A program made the position numbers and the translations under genes. Positions 57,249 to 64,000 of a stretch of DNA of 64,000 nucleotides are shown in pieces; position 1 is the stretch's first letter, and each line of letters starts with the position of its first letter. The notes beneath the pieces were generated by a model, which saw nothing but the letters and a program-made list of their open reading frames with translations, was not told the origin of the DNA and searched no databases. The DNA is from Roseivirga sp. E12 (GTDB lineage Bacteria; Bacteroidota; Bacteroidia; Cytophagales; Cyclobacteriaceae), in the NCBI RefSeq assembly GCF_017592825.1, contig NZ_JAGFMD010000001.1, forward strand, positions 1,178,001-1,242,000, written 5' to 3'.

Positions 57249-58046
57249 ATGAGCAATAAGCCTTTTACCATTATCCGTTTCTTAAAGAACATTGGTATCA
57301 TGGTAGGTATTTCGGTGGTTCTACTACTATTCTTTTTTTACATATACCTTCCAGCCAGTACTAACCACAACGAAACCATTACGGTACCCGATTTGGTCGG
57401 TACCCCATTCGAGAGCATAGATGAGTTTCTAACCAACAGGGACCTTCGATATGAGGTAGTGATAGACTCGGGATACTCAGAAAACTTTGAGGCAGAAGTA
57501 ATCCTCAGTCAAAATCCAAAAGGCGGGGCCAAAGTGAAGGAAGACCGCAAAATCTACTTGACCCTAAATGCCAACGTCCCTCCTCAAGTAAGAATGCCCA
57601 ATTTGATCAATACAGATCTGCTAAACGCGGAAGACATATTGAGTAGCAATGGCCTTAAGAGAGGAGAAATCACCTATGTCCCAGACCTTCGGGAAAATGC
57701 GGTGATCAAACAAGAAGTAGAAGGTGAAGAAATTGTACCAGGTACCATGCTGTACAAAGGTTCAGTGGTTGATCTTGTTATTGGAAATGGTATTGGTATT
57801 GAAACCTTCCCTATTCCGGATTTCATTGGCAAGACACTAGACGAAGCAAAATTTCAGATTGAAGCAGCAGAATTACGTTTAGATATCGTTAACTACATTA
57901 AAAACGATACTGTGCCGGAAAACACCATATACAAGCAATTACCTCCATTGGGTACTGTCGTGAGAAAGAATCGAATCATTGAACTTTGGATCAATGGTGA
58001 CGAGCCTCCAAAAGAGGAAGAAGAAAAAGAGAATAGCGGCAATTGA
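57249..58046 (+). CDS. PASTA domain membrane protein
   Basis: A 265-residue inner-membrane protein. The ATG at 57249 gives MSNKPFTIIRFLKNIG, then one membrane helix (about 18-39). The periplasmic part is three PASTA domains: VPDLVGTPFESIDEFL (about 52-118), MPNLINTDLLNAEDIL (about 122-190) and IPDFIGKTLDEAKFQI (about 194-255). The C-terminus is very acidic (PPKEEEEKE). PASTA domains often sense peptidoglycan fragments; there is no kinase or transpeptidase domain here, so the role is unclear. The next gene begins two bases after the stop. Confidence 0.88.
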   Translation: MSNKPFTIIRFLKNIGIMVGISVVLLLFFFYIYLPASTNHNETITVPDLVGTPFESIDEFLTNRDLRYEVVIDSGYSENFEAEVILSQNPKGGAKVKEDRKIYLTLNANVPPQVRMPNLINTDLLNAEDILSSNGLKRGEITYVPDLRENAVIKQEVEGEEIVPGTMLYKGSVVDLVIGNGIGIETFPIPDFIGKTLDEAKFQIEAAELRLDIVNYIKNDTVPENTIYKQLPPLGTVVRKNRIIELWINGDEPPKEEEEKENSGN

Positions 58047-58047
58047 C

Positions 58048-59922
58048 TTGAGGATAAAGGCAATCATATTATCTCTATTTGTGGTCTCACTTTCCGTGAC
58101 TGGCCAAATTGTGGAGAGACCACTACCAAATACCTTCAATAGATCCGGAGGCGTTAGGTATGCAAGAAGCCAGACAAGTCAGACTTTAGCTACAGTTAAC
58201 ATCCCCTTCTGGGAAGACTTCTCGACCAGCAATCTTATCCCATCGGTAAGCAAGTGGTCAAATTCAGATAACGTTAGAATTAGCAATGGTTTAGGTAGAA
58301 ACGCTCCCACCATAAATGTAGCTGTATTTGATGGCGTAGATGTAAATGGGGCGCCTTATGATGCCAACAGCCTAATCAATGGAGCAACAGATAGTCTCGT
58401 CTCACAACTGATTGACTTATCAACTCTTGGTGCTGATCAGGTCGACTCGGTATACCTAAGCTTCTTTTGGCAACTCAATGGTAATGGAGAAATACCAGAC
58501 CTTGAAGATTCTTTGGTCTTGCAATTCAAAGATGCTCTGGGTCAATGGCAGAATGTCTGGTCACAAGTGGGGGGAAGAGAAAATGAGTCCGATGATTTTA
58601 CTCAGCAGCTCATCCAGGTACCTCGAAACTATTTCTTTGATAGCTTTCAGTTCAGATTTCAGTCTTATTCAAGATTGGCTGGAGCTTTTGACACATGGCT
58701 GTTAGATTACATTTTTCTGAACGACTCTCGACACGCAAATGACATCGCCCATCCTGATAGGGCCTTAACGCGCAAACCATCTTTCTTAATTGCTCCCTAC
58801 TCGGCTATGCCAACCGAGCAATTCTTTGCCAATCCGGGTCGCTACTTGGTTGAAACAGATGCCGAGTTCTATAACCTCAACGAGTTCTTTCAACCCATAC
58901 AGTTCAACACAATCGTAAGAGAAACTTCTGGAGACACTGAGATCGAAATCCTAAATAACGAAACGATCGCCAACCCTATACCTGATGGCTTTGAAAGGAG
59001 AACCTTTACTTCTCCGGCATTAAATAGTAACCTCTTAAATGTTAATGCCGATTCACTCCTGCTCGAGACCACCTATTTCATACGGTCTGGAGATAACTTC
59101 CTGATTGAAGCCATTGACCCTGGAGTTGATACCACTTTCAATCAATCTGTCGACTACAGGCTTAATGACACCGTGAGAGTCACCACGGTTATTGATGATT
59201 ATCTAGCTTATGATGATGGAGACCCTGACTTTGCAGCAGGTATTAATCAAAGAGGTGGTCAGATTGCCTATGCCTTCTTTGCAGAACAGCGTGCTCTTTT
59301 AACACATATCGATATTAATTTTCCATTCACTCAGCAGGCAGGCGAACCCATTGAATTATTAGTTTGGAGCGATCTGGACGACAACCCTGAATCTGTATTA
59401 TTTCAAGACTCCTATAGCGTCATCAGGCCATCGAGTATTGGAGATTTAAGGGCTTACGCACTAGATACACCCGTCTTTGTGCAAGACACATTCTACATTG
59501 GTTTTCAACAGGCGACAAATGAGTTTTTGGCCGTAGGCCTTGACAAGAACAATGACACTGGGGACAAACTATTCTTTAACGTCAGTGGCGACTGGAGACC
59601 CAATGAATTCGTAAGGGGTAGCCTAATGATGAGACCAAGGTTCGACAAGGAAGTGGCTGACAACTTTGTTCCCGCAAGCCAGCCAAGTGAGGTTGCACCA
59701 AGCGTCTACCCCAACCCAAGTAATGGTCGGGTCTTTATTGCTCATTCAAATATCGAGACACTAAAAGTTTATGACAATTGGGGCACCGAAGGTGCTTATG
59801 AGCTCACCGAAACCACCGGTGGCATTTATATCGATCTGAGTAAAAATAAAAAAGGAATATATTTGCTGAAATTCTCCATCGGTGGAGATGTATTTACCAA
59901 ACGAATTATTCTAAATAACTGA
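58048..59922 (+). CDS. T9SS type A sorting domain-containing cargo protein
   Basis: A 624-residue secreted protein. The best start is the TTG at 58048 (MRIKAIILSLFVVSLSVTGQ, a clean signal peptide), just after the PASTA stop; the longer frame from 57979 lies inside that gene. The body is beta-rich, with an MAM/jelly-roll look in the first 230 residues (VNIPFWEDFSTSN, VYLSFFWQLNGNGE). The last 80 residues are a type IX secretion sorting domain: PSVYPNPSNGRVFI, TLKVYDNWG, KGIYLLKF, KRIILNN. It is therefore exported to the surface by T9SS. Ligand or activity unknown. Confidence 0.82.
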   Translation: MRIKAIILSLFVVSLSVTGQIVERPLPNTFNRSGGVRYARSQTSQTLATVNIPFWEDFSTSNLIPSVSKWSNSDNVRISNGLGRNAPTINVAVFDGVDVNGAPYDANSLINGATDSLVSQLIDLSTLGADQVDSVYLSFFWQLNGNGEIPDLEDSLVLQFKDALGQWQNVWSQVGGRENESDDFTQQLIQVPRNYFFDSFQFRFQSYSRLAGAFDTWLLDYIFLNDSRHANDIAHPDRALTRKPSFLIAPYSAMPTEQFFANPGRYLVETDAEFYNLNEFFQPIQFNTIVRETSGDTEIEILNNETIANPIPDGFERRTFTSPALNSNLLNVNADSLLLETTYFIRSGDNFLIEAIDPGVDTTFNQSVDYRLNDTVRVTTVIDDYLAYDDGDPDFAAGINQRGGQIAYAFFAEQRALLTHIDINFPFTQQAGEPIELLVWSDLDDNPESVLFQDSYSVIRPSSIGDLRAYALDTPVFVQDTFYIGFQQATNEFLAVGLDKNNDTGDKLFFNVSGDWRPNEFVRGSLMMRPRFDKEVADNFVPASQPSEVAPSVYPNPSNGRVFIAHSNIETLKVYDNWGTEGAYELTETTGGIYIDLSKNKKGIYLLKFSIGGDVFTKRIILNN

Positions 59923-59923
59923 A

Positions 59924-60223
59924 ATGCAGGAAATTACAGTTCAAGAATTAAAACAACGACAAGCGAACGGTGGCAATTTGAATATTATTGATGTTCGCGA
60001 GGAATGGGAATTCGATGAAGATAATATTGGTGCCCAACTATTACCACTGGGAGATTTGCCAAAGAGATTGTCTGAAATCACCCATTTAAAAGATGAAGAA
60101 GTAATTGTTCATTGCAGAAGTGGTGCAAGGTCGGCAAGAGCCCAAAAGTACCTGATGTCTCAGGGATTCAGTAATGTAATTAACCTTGCTGGAGGGATTA
60201 TGGCCTATAGAGAAGACGCCTGA
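59924..60223 (+). CDS. Single-domain rhodanese-like protein
   Basis: A 99-residue rhodanese domain with IIDVREEWEFDEDNIGAQLL and the active-site loop VIVHCRSGARSARAQ (C66 region), ending in NLAGGIMAYR. There is no signal peptide, so it is a cytoplasmic sulfur carrier or sulfurtransferase. It starts one base after the T9SS protein gene. Confidence 0.9.
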   Translation: MQEITVQELKQRQANGGNLNIIDVREEWEFDEDNIGAQLLPLGDLPKRLSEITHLKDEEVIVHCRSGARSARAQKYLMSQGFSNVINLAGGIMAYREDA

Positions 60224-60283
60224 TCAAGGCTTTTAACAAGACAAAAGTTTATTGAAGGCTATAAGCCGAAGTAGTGAGACTAC

Positions 60284-60796
60284 TTAGAAAGCGTACCCTA
60301 CAGAAACGTATGTGTATCGAGGGTGACTTGCGCCAACCCGAAAGACAAATTTTCCATCGGGCTTTTGAAACCTATAACCCAAGTTTGGATAAATATCCCA
60401 ACTGTAGTCTCCTAAACAGCAATAAATATTTTCGATACCCTCCGTTCTTACCACTCCAAATCCGAACTCTAGATGGTTCTTCCCTTTTCCTGTAAGGCCA
60501 GAAATTGACAGGGCGTAGAATGAATTAAAATCCTCCTCATCGTTCCATGCATAAGCCAAAGCGGACCGAAAGACACCGCCTTCAAATCTGGCGGTGATGG
60601 TTTTAAAAAAGGGGGCCTGCTTCTTTGGATGCCATAACTTACGTTCATAGCCTATGGTAGCTCCTTGTAGACCAGGTATGAAATGTACCATGTTACTTTT
60701 CAAACCCTTAAAATGTGATTCTGCATCTTGTCCTAAACAAAACCCGGAGATGAAGGTGATCAATAGTACTGTCAATATGGCCTTTCTCAGTTTCAT
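60284..60796 (-). CDS. Small exported, probably outer-membrane barrel protein
   Basis: A 170-residue exported protein with signal peptide ending SGFCLGQ. Its alternating strands (GATIGYERKLWHPKKQAPFF, KNHLEFGFGVVR, YPNLGYRFQKPDGKFVFRVG) and the aromatic final residues VSVGYAF fit an eight-stranded outer-membrane barrel. Such small proteins are common in Bacteroidota and have no assigned function. Confidence 0.6.
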   Translation of the reverse strand: MKLRKAILTVLLITFISGFCLGQDAESHFKGLKSNMVHFIPGLQGATIGYERKLWHPKKQAPFFKTITARFEGGVFRSALAYAWNDEEDFNSFYALSISGLTGKGKNHLEFGFGVVRTEGIENIYCCLGDYSWDIYPNLGYRFQKPDGKFVFRVGASHPRYTYVSVGYAF

Positions 60797-60878
60797 AAGC
60801 TTCTTACAAGTTAGAAGGTAATACAGAATAGAAAAACAGGCCGATAAAAAAACTCCCTTTAAAGCACTGTGTTCGAGT

Positions 60879-61469
60879 TTACCCTAAGACTTCCAAAAAT
60901 GGCTGAGCAGCCTCTTTCAAGTTTTCGCCAAAAGCAATCAGGCCACCCTGATGGCCGGCCATTGCCAGAAGATTGAAAGAATTATTCTCTTTGAATAGTC
61001 TAGCGATTTCGAAAGCCATCTCTGGCGTTCCGTATGGTACATCTTTGTTTGTTGTTGGGATTTGGTCCAACCAGGCCTCCCATTGCTGATCGTGATGGAT
61101 ATGAATGACCGCACGAATATTTTGATCAGCCTCGTAGATGGCAGCATGGGTTAAAGACTCTGAAGATGCTTTGACTGGACCAAGGCAGGACAGCTGGTTT
61201 TTGGTAATGCTATAGTCAGTTACTTCCGTAAAGTGTTCAGCTTTTAACCTTTCAATATGGCCCGTCTGTGTTCCAGAAATAATGAAGTTTTTGTTAATTG
61301 AGGGAAGTATGCTGATGTTTCCGAAACCGACCTTGTAGTTTTCATCATAACCGATCAAACCCATATCATACATGCGATCTCGCCACATGATCAAATCATC
61401 CATTTCTGGATAATCGGGTGCACTCCCCTCCTGCCAATCAATCTTAAATTTGATATACCCATCATCCAT
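60879..61469 (-). CDS. Class II aldolase/adducin protein, MtnB-like
   Basis: A 196-residue class II aldolase fold protein. The ATG at 61469 (MDDGYIKFKIDWQEGS) lies four bases after the mtnA stop; a longer frame would run inside mtnA. GFGNISILPSINKNFIISGT is the phosphate-binding part, and AVIHIHHDQQWE carries the HxH zinc ligands. The third zinc histidine is likely in MAGHQGGLIAFG. Next to mtnA it is probably methylthioribulose-1-phosphate dehydratase (MtnB) or the aldolase of the alternative dihydroxyacetone-phosphate shunt; the sequence alone does not decide. Confidence 0.75.
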   Translation of the reverse strand: MDDGYIKFKIDWQEGSAPDYPEMDDLIMWRDRMYDMGLIGYDENYKVGFGNISILPSINKNFIISGTQTGHIERLKAEHFTEVTDYSITKNQLSCLGPVKASSESLTHAAIYEADQNIRAVIHIHHDQQWEAWLDQIPTTNKDVPYGTPEMAFEIARLFKENNSFNLLAMAGHQGGLIAFGENLKEAAQPFLEVLG

Positions 61470-61473
61470 AGTC

Positions 61474-62562
61474 CTATGCTCTTTCAGGGTACAAGCCCAA
61501 CAAACCTTCTTTGGAAGCAGCACAAACTCCCCGATCCGTAATTAATCCGCTGATCAATCGTGCTGGTGTTACGTCAAATCCATAATTAGCAGCAGGAGTT
61601 CCAAGGGGGCTCAAGCGCACTTTCTGCATTTTTCCTTCTGACCACCCTGAAATTGAGGTGACCTCCTCTTCACTTCGCTGTTCAATCGGTATTTCCTTAA
61701 TACCATCATTCAAAGTCCAGTCAATGGTTGAAGAAGGCAAGGCTACATAAAAAGGGACATTGTTATCCTTAGCCGCTAAAGCCTTTAAATAGGTACCGAT
61801 TTTGTTGGCCACATCTCCTTGAGCAGTAGTTCTATCTGTGCCAACAATAACAATGTCTACCATTCCGTGTTGCATCAAGTGGCCACCTGTATTATCGACA
61901 ATCAAGGTATGCGGAATTCCCTGCTGCAATAGCTCGTAAGCTGTAAGGTTAGCACCTTGATTGCGTGGTCGCGTTTCATCTACCCACACATGAATTGGAA
62001 TTCCGGCTTGAGCGGCCTGATATATAGGCGAAGTAGCCGTACCCCAGTCGACCGTTGCCAGCCAACCCGCATTACAATGGGTAAGAATGTTTATAGTCTC
62101 CTTTTTCTCCTCGTAGAGTTTCTTGATCAATTCGAGTCCATGAACACCAATCATTCGACAAATCTCAATGTCTTCAGCCTTAATCCTATCAGCTGCCGTT
62201 AGTGCCACAGAAGGCCTTTGATCAATCGGTGTATTGAGCAGCTTATCCATCACCAAATCAACGGCCCAGGCTAAGTTTACTGCTGTAGGTCGACTTTCTT
62301 TGAGCATACTGGCTATTTCTTTCAGCTCATCACTATCAGCATTTCGCAAACAAGCCAGGTAAAGTCCATATGCTGCCGTTACACCGATCAATGGTGCACC
62401 TCGCACAATCATATCTGAAATGGCCACCGCTGCCTCTTCAGGACTGTTAATATCATGAATGACTAGCTGATGCGGTAAGACACGCTGGTCAATAACCTGA
62501 ACAGTATCGGGCTCACCCTCCTTTACCCAAATGGTATGGTATGCCTTGCCATTAATATTCAT
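61474..62562 (-). CDS. mtnA: Methylthioribose-1-phosphate isomerase
   Basis: A 362-residue isomerase of the methionine salvage pathway, of the eIF2B-like fold. Family motifs are DMIVRGAPLIGVTAAYGLYL (about 47-66), ILTHCNAGWLATVDWGTA (with the catalytic Cys, about 158-175), VWVDETRPRNQGANLTAYEL and IVGTDRTTAQGDVANKIGTY (with the catalytic Asp). FDVTPARLISGLITDRGV closes the protein. It overlaps the HAD phosphatase gene by 11 bases and is followed at once by the class II aldolase. Confidence 0.95.
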   Translation of the reverse strand: MNINGKAYHTIWVKEGEPDTVQVIDQRVLPHQLVIHDINSPEEAAVAISDMIVRGAPLIGVTAAYGLYLACLRNADSDELKEIASMLKESRPTAVNLAWAVDLVMDKLLNTPIDQRPSVALTAADRIKAEDIEICRMIGVHGLELIKKLYEEKKETINILTHCNAGWLATVDWGTATSPIYQAAQAGIPIHVWVDETRPRNQGANLTAYELLQQGIPHTLIVDNTGGHLMQHGMVDIVIVGTDRTTAQGDVANKIGTYLKALAAKDNNVPFYVALPSSTIDWTLNDGIKEIPIEQRSEEEVTSISGWSEGKMQKVRLSPLGTPAANYGFDVTPARLISGLITDRGVCAASKEGLLGLYPERA

Positions 62563-63190
62563 TGGACTGATTCAAAAGTTCTACAATAGATTCATCAGGT
62601 TTTAAGTGATGACCTTTCCAACCTAAGTTTTTCGCAGTAGTTATGTTTTCTTCCAAGTCATCGATAAAAAGTGTCCTATCAGGTGCTAAGTCTGTTTCAT
62701 GCATTAGGTGCTCGTAAAAGCCAACATTCGGCTTGCGTTCACCGACTTCACATGAGAGAAAAACCTTGTCAAAATACTTATAGAAATGCTTTTCAGACGA
62801 TATATGGTTCGCAATGCGTAAGATTCTCTTCATATGAATCTCATTGGTATTACTCATCAGGTAAAGTTTGTGTGTTGAGCTTAATTGGTCAAGAAGCTCA
62901 AACTTGTTCTTTGCTATTGGCCCAATCATAGCATTCCATGCCTCATCCAAGATATCTTCAGCTCCTTTGAACTCGAGTTCTTCTCTAAGGTGTGCCCTAA
63001 AGGTAGGATCATCGATATCGCCCGTTTCGTATTGTTTGAAAAAATCTAGATTGGATAGCTGTTTAACCTCTTCCAAAGACAAATCACCAAGTCCGGCAAA
63101 AGCCTGATAAGTCCTTTCTATATGAAGGTCTAGGATCACTCCTCCAAGGTCAAAAACTATTGCGTCAATTTCAGTAATATCTAAGGCCAT
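62552..63190 (-). CDS. HAD-family phosphatase (YihX-like)
   Basis: A 212-residue HAD hydrolase. The ATG at 63190 is followed by motif I FDLGGVILDL (about 15-24), in which the second Asp of DxD is Gly, as in the YihX glucose-1-phosphatase branch. Motif II is LYLMSNTNEIH, and motifs III/IV are GERKPNVGFYEHL and LFIDDLEENITTAKNLGW. It precedes and overlaps mtnA, so it may act on a phosphorylated salvage intermediate or simply be co-transcribed. Its substrate is unknown. Confidence 0.85.
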   Translation of the reverse strand: MALDITEIDAIVFDLGGVILDLHIERTYQAFAGLGDLSLEEVKQLSNLDFFKQYETGDIDDPTFRAHLREELEFKGAEDILDEAWNAMIGPIAKNKFELLDQLSSTHKLYLMSNTNEIHMKRILRIANHISSEKHFYKYFDKVFLSCEVGERKPNVGFYEHLMHETDLAPDRTLFIDDLEENITTAKNLGWKGHHLKPDESIVELLNQSNEY

Positions 63191-63265
63191 TGGAGGTTGT
63201 TTAATTAGCAGCAAATATGTAACATTGCAATCCAATTTTCAAAGGCCTTCGACAGCTTTTGGATA

Positions 63266-63339
63266 GGGCCTATAACTCAGTTGGTTAGAGTATCTGACTC
63301 ATAATCAGAAAGTCCCTGGTTCGAGCCCAGGTGGGCCCA
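63266..63339 (+). tRNA. tRNA with CAT anticodon (Ile2 or elongator Met)
   Basis: A full cloverleaf. Acceptor GGGCCTA (63266-63272) pairs with TGGGCCC (63332-63338), the discriminator is A63339, and CCA is not encoded. The anticodon arm CTGA-CTCATAA-TCAG gives CAT, and the T arm CCTGG-TTCGAGC-CCAGG is intact. The anticodon stem lacks the three GC pairs of an initiator, so it is not tRNA-fMet. The GGGCC acceptor resembles tRNA-Ile2, whose C34 would be changed to lysidine by TilS; elongator Met is the alternative. Confidence 0.95.
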
Positions 63340-63340
63340 C

Positions 63341-63383
63341 AAAACAAAATGACTCAGCCCTTAGGTTGAGTCATTTTTGTTTT
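63341..63383 (+). terminator. Terminator after the tRNA
   Basis: AAAATGACTCA (63346-63356) pairs with TGAGTCATTTT (63367-63377), and the flanking AAAAC/GTTTT extends the stem; a T-rich tail follows. It ends the tRNA transcript and, being nearly symmetric, could also serve the converging minus-strand gene. Confidence 0.85.
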
Positions 63384-63413
63384 AAGACTATTTGTGCGAG
63401 ACGCGTCTTTATT

Positions 63414-64000
63414 TCATTTAGGCTGTTGTTGGGTAACACAGTGTATAGCACCTCCATCTTTCCATAATTCAAGTACATTAACACCAACAACCGTTTTGTT
63501 TGGATAAAGCCCTTGAATAATCGCATTAGCCTCTGAGTCGGTAGATTCATTAAAGTTTGGCACCACCACTACTTCATTCCCCACATAATAATTCAAATAG
63601 CTACCTTCTGACTGCCAAGCCAAAGGCAATTCGACTATTGTATAAGATTGACCAACAGCATTTTTGGCGGTTTTCAATACTTCATAATCCTTGATAATAA
63701 TATCCTCTCCAAAGTTTTCCACAACCTCTTTTGAATATGTAGCAATGGTATGATTTCCTACAAATCTGGCGACTCCATCAATATGCATATCCGTAATGTC
63801 CAGGCCTGCTATACCATCCAACCATACAAAGTTGGTAACCCCTAGGTAATGTTTGAAAAAGGTTTCTGCCTGTTCCTGAGTTAGACCTGGATTTCTGTTG
63901 CTGTTCAAAATAGAACTCCTGGTGGCCATTAGTGTACCGTGACCATCCACTTCAATGGCACCTCCTTCCAGTACCATATTCACATCAATTTTTGAAACGC
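63414..64000 (-). CDS. Agmatine deiminase/peptidylarginine deiminase family protein (3' part)
   Basis: The C-terminal 195 residues of an amidinotransferase-fold deiminase; the frame stays open to the window edge, so the 5' part lies beyond 64000. Family motifs are NMVLEGGAIEVDGHGTLMAT, DITDMHIDGVARFVGNHTI (catalytic His), and the final GGAIHCVTQQQP with the nucleophilic Cys. The likely reaction is agmatine to N-carbamoylputrescine and ammonia, in polyamine synthesis. Confirmation needs the missing N-terminal part. Confidence 0.88.
   Translation of the reverse strand, partial: VSKIDVNMVLEGGAIEVDGHGTLMATRSSILNSNRNPGLTQEQAETFFKHYLGVTNFVWLDGIAGLDITDMHIDGVARFVGNHTIATYSKEVVENFGEDIIIKDYEVLKTAKNAVGQSYTIVELPLAWQSEGSYLNYYVGNEVVVVPNFNESTDSEANAIIQGLYPNKTVVGVNVLELWKDGGAIHCVTQQQPK

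Noticed and set aside
63266-63383. tRNA gene as an integration site
   Set aside because: No integrase or direct repeat of the tRNA 3' end is visible; the downstream repeat is a terminator hairpin.

Overview
The window reads as a chromosomal stretch of a Bacteroidota bacterium, most likely a marine-type member of the Cytophagales (a Roseivirga- or Fulvivirga-like lineage is my inference, not shown by a marker gene). The grounds are a type IX secretion C-terminal sorting domain, a DUF2851 protein, a GSCFA protein, a carboxypeptidase-regulatory-like outer-membrane protein, the ftsK-lolA gene pair, promoters of the TTTG/TAnnTTTG kind, poor Shine-Dalgarno sites and AT-rich DNA. Almost all of it is ordinary, densely packed core genome with no transposase, phage or CRISPR array.

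Layout. 1-10 kb (minus strand): nucleoside phosphorylase, tRNA hydroxylase trhO, a hexapeptide acetyltransferase, DUF2851, pyrF, lolA, ftsK, pyrD, xerD. 10-20 kb (mostly plus): aroQ, a CarboxypepD_reg-like protein, marC, rnhA, trmN6, polyphosphate glucokinase, penicillin-binding protein 1A, cytidine deaminase and an esterase, with minus-strand genes for a Vms1/ANKZF1-like peptidyl-tRNA hydrolase (VLRF1) and a saccharopine dehydrogenase. 20-25 kb: an exported protein of two sugar-binding modules, a two-component system, and the rpsF-rpsR-rplI operon. 25-27.9 kb: the most accessory-looking part, two tail-fibre-like exported proteins flanked by simple repeats and hairpins. 27.9-37 kb: a glycogen/alpha-glucan block (glgE, maltokinase, glgB, a GH57-type enzyme, a small exported acidic protein with a sigma-54-like promoter, and a stand-alone CBM48 protein), with LacI-type palindromes at two of its control regions. 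37-50 kb: GSCFA protein, a thioredoxin-fold DUF255 protein, priA, a cation/proton antiporter, a gene broken by an in-frame stop, folE, cysS, dcd, yidD and a surface-protein pair. 50-64 kb: surE, two tandem paralogues of unknown function, a ribBA whose GTP cyclohydrolase II half lacks its zinc ligands, dnaG with a degenerate zinc motif, mrp, a NifU-like protein, a PASTA protein, a T9SS cargo protein, a rhodanese, a methylthioribose-phosphate salvage cluster, one CAT-anticodon tRNA, and the 3' part of an agmatine deiminase family gene.

How genes work together. glgE, the maltokinase and glgB together make branched alpha-glucan from maltose via maltose-1-phosphate. trehalose synthase (treS), the usual source of that maltose, is not in the window. 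The best leads for a second look are the bacterial VLRF1 homologue, the 170-bp imperfect palindrome lying between a predicted promoter and glgE, the sigma-54-like promoter in front of the small acidic exported protein, and the loss of metal-binding cysteines in neighbouring ribBA and dnaG. I found no clearly undescribed multi-gene system.
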